Shown in pieces: positions 58,017 through 64,000 of a stretch of 64,000 nt of DNA. The stretch spans positions 18,023,843 to 18,087,842 of the forward strand of contig JAVDOI010000009.1 in the NCBI GenBank assembly GCA_032191485.1, written 5' to 3'. This DNA is from Leptoclinus maculatus (lineage: Eukaryota; Chordata; Actinopteri; Perciformes; Stichaeidae). A program made the position numbers and the translations under genes. Position 1 is the stretch's first letter, and every line of letters starts with the position of its first letter. The notes beneath the pieces were generated by a model. It worked only from the letters and a program-made list of their open reading frames with translations, did no database searches and had not been told where the DNA came from.

Positions 58017-58930
58017 GATGCAGTATAGAGAAAATCTACAATGCCTTTGTCTTTACTTGGAAACCTAATCAATTTTTCAATTTTTCTCTTAACCTTTCTG
58101 GACCGACAGCCCCCCCACCGGGGACTTTCAACACAGCATGTCATAAAATTATCGAACATATAATAATTATGAAACGAATATAATGATGTCGCATACCACG
58201 TAAAACTTCAGAACCTGCACTAAAACAATATGCAACCCATTTGTACATACTCCAAACACAACTCAATCACTAACTATAAGAATTACTACAGTCTCATATT
58301 CATATTTCGCCAGGGGTGTGCACACTCGGCACATTTCTGGACATAGCAATCGAAGCTAGATGCTTACAAAGAAACCGAGATAGCAGAAAGCTACACACAG
58401 AGGACAGACATATCCGTAACATCTCTCTCCGTCATAGTATCGCTGAGATATGAGCAAACAGACACCAGCAACAGGAATCACATTATTGCTTTATGATCAT
58501 AACTGCCCCTCACCTTTGGCGTTTTCAAGAAGAAAAAGCATATATTCCCCGAATTTTTTCGCGGGTAAACATTCAACGGACTTCCTGTCTGACACAAGCG
58601 TCACTCTTTTCCTTTGGGAGGGGTATTTTGACGATGAGGGATGGGAGGAACCCACTCGCTGCTCTCGGAGTGTACGCCTCACAATTTATGGAGACTTGTT
58701 GATTTTGACTGGCTAACAGCGCTCAATTCTATTGGCTCTGACGATTCCAAAGAGGTATGTACCATGGAGATTGACCAATGGGTTTGAAAAATATCGCTGA
58801 GCGTAAAAAAGAGCCAGCAGAAGGAAACCAACATTACGCACAGCAGCCTCGCAGCCTCGTATTTTCGCCTCGTGTTTTAGCCACTGTTGCGGTTTATTTT
58901 CAGTACATCTGAGAATTTATTTGACCAAAG

Positions 58931-59082
58931 ATGTCCAAGCAAGGAGCCAAGAAGTATTTCACCAGGGAGGAAGTCCTGGAGCTGCTCCTGAATGACCCGG
59001 GGAACGTGCTTTGTCCTGAAGATTCGTCTTCTGATGAAGAGGACCTCGTGCATCCAGCAAAGCCACAGACATCATCGGAAAG
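58931..59082 (+). CDS. piggyBac transposase exon 1
   Basis: It starts at an ATG giving MSKQGAKKYFTREEVLELLL, then NDPGNVLCPEDSSSDEEDLV and HPAKPQTSSE. This is the acidic, low-complexity N-terminus usual for piggyBac transposases. The exon ends two bases into a codon before GTATGA; those bases join T at 59500 to make Ser, followed by DDDYEPP, extending the acidic run. The start is chosen because it is the first ATG, close to a CCAAT-bearing upstream region, and gives a sensible N-terminus. Confidence 0.75.
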
Positions 59083-59499
59083 GTATGATTGTCTTATAAA
59101 TGTTATATTTATCGATGTATTGATTTATTGGTGTCGAATTTTCTATCGATCTAGCTTTCATAGTGCAAAGTCCTGACGTAGTTCGTTATGATTGTAGTGT
59201 GTTCGGGAGAGGGTGCATGTGTGACGGAGGTTTGGGGGGGGGTATGAAACTGTATGGATTGTCTTATAAATGTTATAGTTATCGATGTATTGATTTATTG
59301 GTGTCGAATTTTCTATCTATAGCTTTCTCTGGCCAAAATACTGGCTTAGTTAGGTCTGATTGTAGTTTGTGTGTGGGGTGGTGTGGGGGGTTGCGTGTGT
59401 GTGGGGGCTGAAGTTGCTTTTATGTTTACATGTATTACAATTTCAGAACCAGACCACTGAATGCATATATTTATTTTTCTTCCACATTTGTGTTTACAG
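59083..59499 (+). repeat. Intron of the piggyBac gene with an internal tandem duplication
   Basis: The intron has a GT donor at 59083 and an acceptor TGTTTACAG ending 59499. A block of about 170 bp is present twice: GATTGTCTTATAAATGTTAT begins near 59088 and again near 59258. The downstream parts, each with a GTAGTTCGTTATGATTGTAG-like word and a G-rich tail, are more diverged. Confidence 0.75.
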
Positions 59500-61316
59500 T
59501 GACGACGATTACGAGCCACCCCATGCCAGTGTTCCAGGTCCTTCAAGCACCTCACTGCCAACACGTCGTTGGAGAGCAGCACAATCGGCCAGAGGACGTC
59601 CACAGCCTCAGCCAAGCCCTGCAGCATCACCTCCTCCCACGGCTCTACCCACCCCATCGTTTACACCTCAGCCGGGCACATCAGCATCTCCCCCGGATCA
59701 CCACTCAGCGGAAGAGAGGGCGCTCCTCTCGGGGAACATCTGCCCCTGCAGCACCACCTCCCCCCACGGAAGAGGACGACCGGTGGCACAACAGAGATGA
59801 GGAGTGCATCACACCTGACCCTCTCAGGTTCAAGCCGGCCAGGACCCCAGGCCCCACATTTGACACTACCACAGCATGGTCTCCCCTCAGCCTCTTCCAG
59901 CTGTTCTTTTCAGCGTCTGTTGTCAAAACAATTATTGACAACACCAATGCAAACGCTGACAAGAGAAAGACAGCTGGAATGAAATTCAAATGGGACATTC
60001 TGACCATAAAAGACTTTTACATCTTCCTCTCCATCATCATGTTCACTGGCCTTGTGACGGTCCATAACAGGTCAGACTATTGGAGGAAGATATGGCCATA
60101 CAACTTTCAGTTCCCCGGTGACCACATGACACGGGACCGTTTTGAGGCCATTGTGTGGTCACTTCACCTGAGTGACCCAGAAGAGGACGAGGAGAAGGCC
60201 AAGAAACGCCACACTGCTGAATATGACCGTCTCTTCAAAATTAAGCCCCTGTACACAGAGATGGTAACTGCGTGCAAGGCAAATTTTCAGCCACACCGCA
60301 ATCTCTCAATTGATGAGAGGATGGTTGCAACCAAGGCCCGAATTAGCATAAAACAATACGTCAAGGACAAGCCCACAAAGTGGGGGTACAAACTCTATGT
60401 GCTGGCTGATTCTTCCATAGGCTACACATGGAATTTCTTTGTGTACCAGGGCAAGAGCGAGTCCACCACAGGCTATGGGCTAAGCTACTCCTCAGTGATG
60501 GACCTTCTGCCGTGTCCTCTCCTCGGCAGAGGCTATTTCTTGTACACGGACAATTTTTATACGAGCCCTGCACTCTTCGCTGATCTGTCCAAAAAGTACA
60601 TTGGGTGTTGTGGGACCATCAGGAGAAATCGCATTGGCTTCCCAAAGACTCAGACAAACGACCTGCCCAAAAAGGCTGAGAGGGGAACCATGCGATGGAT
60701 CCGGAGTGGGAAACTCCTCTTCGTGAAGTGGATGGACACGAGGGAGGTAACGATGTGTTCCACAATTCATCAAGCATACAGTGGACAGACAGTGAAGCGA
60801 AAGGTGAAGACGGCTGGGGTGTGGCAGAACAAGTCTCTACCAGTTCCGGACAGCATCGTGGACTATAATCACAGCATTGGGGGTGTGGACTTGTCTGATG
60901 CTCTCATTGGAACTTACAGCGTCCGTCACAAGACGCTAAAGTGGTACAAGACCTTTTTTTACCACTTCATGGACATTGCTGTAGTGAACAGTTACTTGTT
61001 ACACAAGGAGCTGTTCAAGTTGAGGCAGGACCCCACCCAGACAAAGCCCTTCAACCACAAGGCCTTCAGGGAGCAGTTGGCAAAGGAAATGCTGGAGTTT
61101 GCCAAAGGCTCAGCAGCGCCCCCACCCCCCACCGTTTGCATGCCCAAGTATTTTGACAACGAGGGTCCGGATACAAGGGTCCGGAAATACTGCAAGCGGT
61201 GCCACGATGCGGGAAGACCCAGGGTCAAGACATCCATTTTTTGCACCAGGTGTGATGTTCCTCTCTGCCTCAACCCCAAAAACAACTGCTTCCTGCTGTG
61301 GCACAGTGGACAATAA
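59500..61316 (+). pseudogene. piggyBac transposase exon 2, DDE domain intact, one frameshift near its start
   Basis: The frame set by exon 1 runs through a Pro/Ser-rich linker (DDDYEPPHASVPGPSSTSLP and on to TSASPPD) and hits a stop at 59800. The transposase domain is one frame over from about 59700, beginning TQRKRGRSSRG and running to the stop at 61316. A single-base indel near CTCCCCCGGATCACC (about 59690-59720) explains this. The domain is otherwise intact. The three catalytic Asp are in VLADSSIGY (60408), YTDNFYTSPALF (60549) and GGVDLSDALI (60888), and a C-terminal Cys-rich finger lies at about 61187-61290 (KYCKRCHDAGR, FCTRCDVPLC). This is a PGBD4-like piggyBac transposase. A five-C run at the break raises the chance of a sequencing artefact. 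Confidence 0.88.
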
Positions 61317-64000
61317 CATTCAAACATCCATCCACCCACCCAGCAGCCTTTGTAAATAATGTAAATAGTTTTGGTTTGGTTTTGTGTGTTTTGTTTGTTT
61401 GCTAAAATTAAATATGTTTCATTTGGATTCAACATTCAGTTGATTTGTGTGGGTTTTTTTAATGGAAAAATATAGATGTCTGGTTGAATCTTCAAAAAAA
61501 AAAAAAAAGCCCAAAACTGCTGTATTTGGATGTATTGAATACCATTAGTAATATAAAAGTGAAATATGTAGTTTGGTACATGAGAAAATTCAAATGGCAC
61601 ACATGGTACACATGGTGCCCAAATGTGCCCAAATGCACATTTTGGAAATCTCGCCTAGATTTTCGGTACTAAATACCTCTCTAATGTTGTTCTGCTTCAC
61701 TTTATCAAAGTAAAACTTTGCAGAGAGAATGTTCACATGTTGTGCTGTGCTTTTGGGATAGTTTCAGCTCTCACCTGCATCTTTAAAAATAGATAATCAT
61801 GCTTTTAGTGCTTTTTAGTCAGGCGGAATTGCAATTTTCAGTTTGAGCTGTGTGCCATCTTCATTTACTATTAACCAGTAACATTTACACAATATTTAGA
61901 CAATTCATATGAGCAAACCCTTCTTAGTGTTATTAATAAATTGAAATGATTAAAAAAGACCTTGTAGTTAGAGAGTAAGGCCCCTTTGAGTATGGGTATA
62001 GTATTTTTGAGAATAAGCCAAAAAAACGGCTAGGCATCCTTTTTTTGCTTAGGTCACAAATATTCCATCTATCTATTATCTCAGAGTTGCGGGGGTACTG
62101 GTGCCTATCACAGCATTGGCCTAAGGCACCCTGGACAGGAGCCAGTCTATCACAGGGCGGACACATGGAGACACACTGTGAGGAAACGGTGCTAGCCGCT
62201 ATACCACAGTGCGGCCAATATTTCCTGTACTATATGTAGCCACTGTTCATGTCTGGGTCAGTCCGTTACAAGCCAGTTCCTTGTAATGGACTTACTGCCA
62301 GCTGTGGGTAGGACTTTAACCTTTAAGAAATCATTTTCTTTCAGCATCAGTTAGTTATGTTGTCCAGCTATATAATGGAATATTTATTGGAGATTATATA
62401 TCCTAATACCTCGTACAATACTGAATGCCCTCTATTCCAGATCAACTCCAGAAGATATGTGCATGATTTGCAAATGTATTGCCACATTGCCTCAAACATG
62501 TTTGTTGCCTTAGAAGTCGTTTGCTTTTTATAAACAAATTATTTTTTTCCAGTTAAATTATCTCTATTTATATGAATTGGTGGATATCTATAGTGCTGCT
62601 ATTGCTTTTCCCACTTTATGTTTTAAATAAAACATAGTTTTAGCCTGACATTCCATGATCAAGTAAATAATCCTAAATGTATTTTGATGATAGGCATTGA
62701 CCATAACTTCTACCTGGTCTGAAGTCTTGATTCCGAAGTGTAAATCTGTCCTTCTAATCTTGAAAACTTCTTAGATCTCCAGTTTCAATAACAATACAAA
62801 TTACTTTTTTTTTTTTTTTTTCATCCACCGTTGAAATGTTGAAGCCTGGTTTAATTTACTATCCCGAGCCATCCATCGCAACATTTTTTGTCCTTTTTTC
62901 AATGCAAGATGTCTGGTAAGAACCAGATTTGGAAGTTAAATATTGATATTGGAACAGTTATACACATGGTATGTCTAGTTTGTGCTTCTTCACCAAAGGT
63001 TCACCTGGTTTCCAGGGATACAAGTCTCAACCACTTTCTTAGCTATAAAACTATCATGACATCGATTGTCGAGTATGGGTGCTAAACTCCTTTGTCCTTT
63101 GGCAACTTGGGTGTAGTGTGTCGGACTTTGGCCTTCTTTCTTCTCCAAATAAATATATTAATTCATCCCATTTTGAGAATTGTTTTGGCAGGGATTGAAA
63201 TAAACCCAATAGCCATGTGAAATGTTCATTCTCACCACATTTACATTGCTGCTAAAATCCACTCTCTCCTTTCCTATGGTTTGGTTGATGTGATTGTAAT
63301 TGCCCCTGTATATCATTGATATTTTTTGTTTTTATATATATATACATACCCCGAGGTATTTAATTTATTAGAATCCCATTTAATATTATACCCACACATC
63401 AATTTCAATGCAAGTGATGGAGCTCTTTGTGTTACTATCCCTCCACTGCACCTCAGCAAGGAAAGGCTGTCCAGGAGAACATGAAGGAAATCTGTTCTAA
63501 AAAGGGCAAAGCCCTCTGAGGCAAATTTGGGATATTGAGCACCGGAAATAAAATTGAATTTAATAATTTGGATTTTGTCTCATTACTAACTAATGGCCAG
63601 TATGAACAATACGAATGATTGCAGCAAGCAAAACCTGTTTTTGTGTTCATATGGGCACCTGACTATTGTTTTAAGACAGACTTGACCCATGGGGAACCTA
63701 TCCTTTTGTACAATACTCTCATGCCATATATACTTGAAAGAGCTACTGGTTGCTGCTCTCCCAACTGGTCATGAAAAGAAGGAAAATAACTCTTTAAATG
63801 CATATGAACACAAATTAGTATTTTTTCTTGGACAGACTTGAACAAATGTGATCCTATCCTTTAACCATTTTACTATGATGCACCATGTGAGCAAGATAGA
63901 ACATGGAATAATATAGGATTTAAAGTAGGTTTTAACTCTACAAGAGGGTTAATGCACTTATGATTCCCATGTATTATGAGCCTCATGGTAATTTCCCGAA
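61317..64000. other. piggyBac 3' end, then intergenic DNA
   Basis: After the transposase stop comes the element's 3' non-coding part to about 62052. A dispersed fish repeat lies about 62070-62170 (words CACCCTGGACAGG and CCAGTCTATCACAGGGCGG). An A15 tract is near 61494 and a T tract at about 62804-62820. No further gene is recognised. Confidence 0.55.

Larger units (their letters stand above)
58089..62052 (+). mobile_element. piggyBac element, near-complete (about 4.0 kb)
   Basis: The left edge TTAACCTTTCTGGACCGACA (TTAA at 58089-58092) pairs loosely with the right edge at about 62052, where TTAG stands in place of TTAA. Both carry GGA.CG.C.GCC-type inverted words. It encodes a two-exon piggyBac transposase on the plus strand. 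The last 230 bases match the 3' end of the TTAA-flanked element at 18114-19479, which supports the right boundary. Upstream of the gene are CCAAT words (for example near 58778) that may be its promoter. Confidence 0.75.

Noticed and set aside
59369..59800. A separate Pro-rich protein at 59369-59800
   Set aside because: It is the in-frame continuation of piggyBac exon 1 after splicing and ends at a frameshift-induced stop, not an independent gene.

Overview
The window is vertebrate nuclear DNA, almost certainly from a teleost fish. It has spliced genes with GT-AG introns, tRNA-derived SINEs of fish type, many hAT and piggyBac elements, Gypsy-type solo LTRs, a fish LINE, and long (TA)n tracts. 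Single-copy coding sequence is sparse and transposable elements dominate. All exon boundaries below were read by eye from splice signals and phase agreement; no alignment was run.

Host genes. (1) On the minus strand, 9837 to 4369, there is a four-exon gene encoding a protein of about 1,458 residues. Three short exons carry two WF..CRKKS-like motifs. A huge last exon then carries about 30 near-identical 46-residue (138-bp) tandem repeats, and an AATAAA follows. I do not recognise the family. (2) On the minus strand, 50712 to 43007, the last five exons of a VPS10-domain sorting receptor are present, best matched to SORCS3. They cover the membrane-proximal domain, the transmembrane helix, the cytoplasmic tail and a C-terminus ending in TSV. 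Upstream exons lie beyond the window or were not found.

Mobile DNA, left to right: an AGGGGTGTAACG-ended hAT-like element with a SINE inside (10089-10874); a probable LTR (10911-11655); a 5'-truncated, frameshifted LINE (12100-13937); a 6.5-kb DNA transposon of a family I cannot name (14791-21274), with 30-bp inverted ends, a decayed transposase-like gene and four younger insertions (hAT MITE 15476-15904, truncated LTR from 17627, piggyBac-type MITE 18114-19479, solo LTR 20433-20873); a 2.7-kb hAT with a BED-finger transposase and 8-bp target duplication (26648-29376); hAT MITEs at 30158-30945 and 35514-36553; a GTF2IRD2-like hAT fragment (37822-38800); a 195-bp-armed inverted repeat inside a sorcs3 intron; a hAT-like element (52533-53673); a 967-bp solo LTR (57050-58016); and a near-complete piggyBac element (58089-62052). 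The latter is related to the small element at 18114.

The two features that best merit follow-up are the repeat-protein gene and the unclassified 6.5-kb transposon. The rest of the window is intron or intergenic sequence with simple repeats and degraded repeats.
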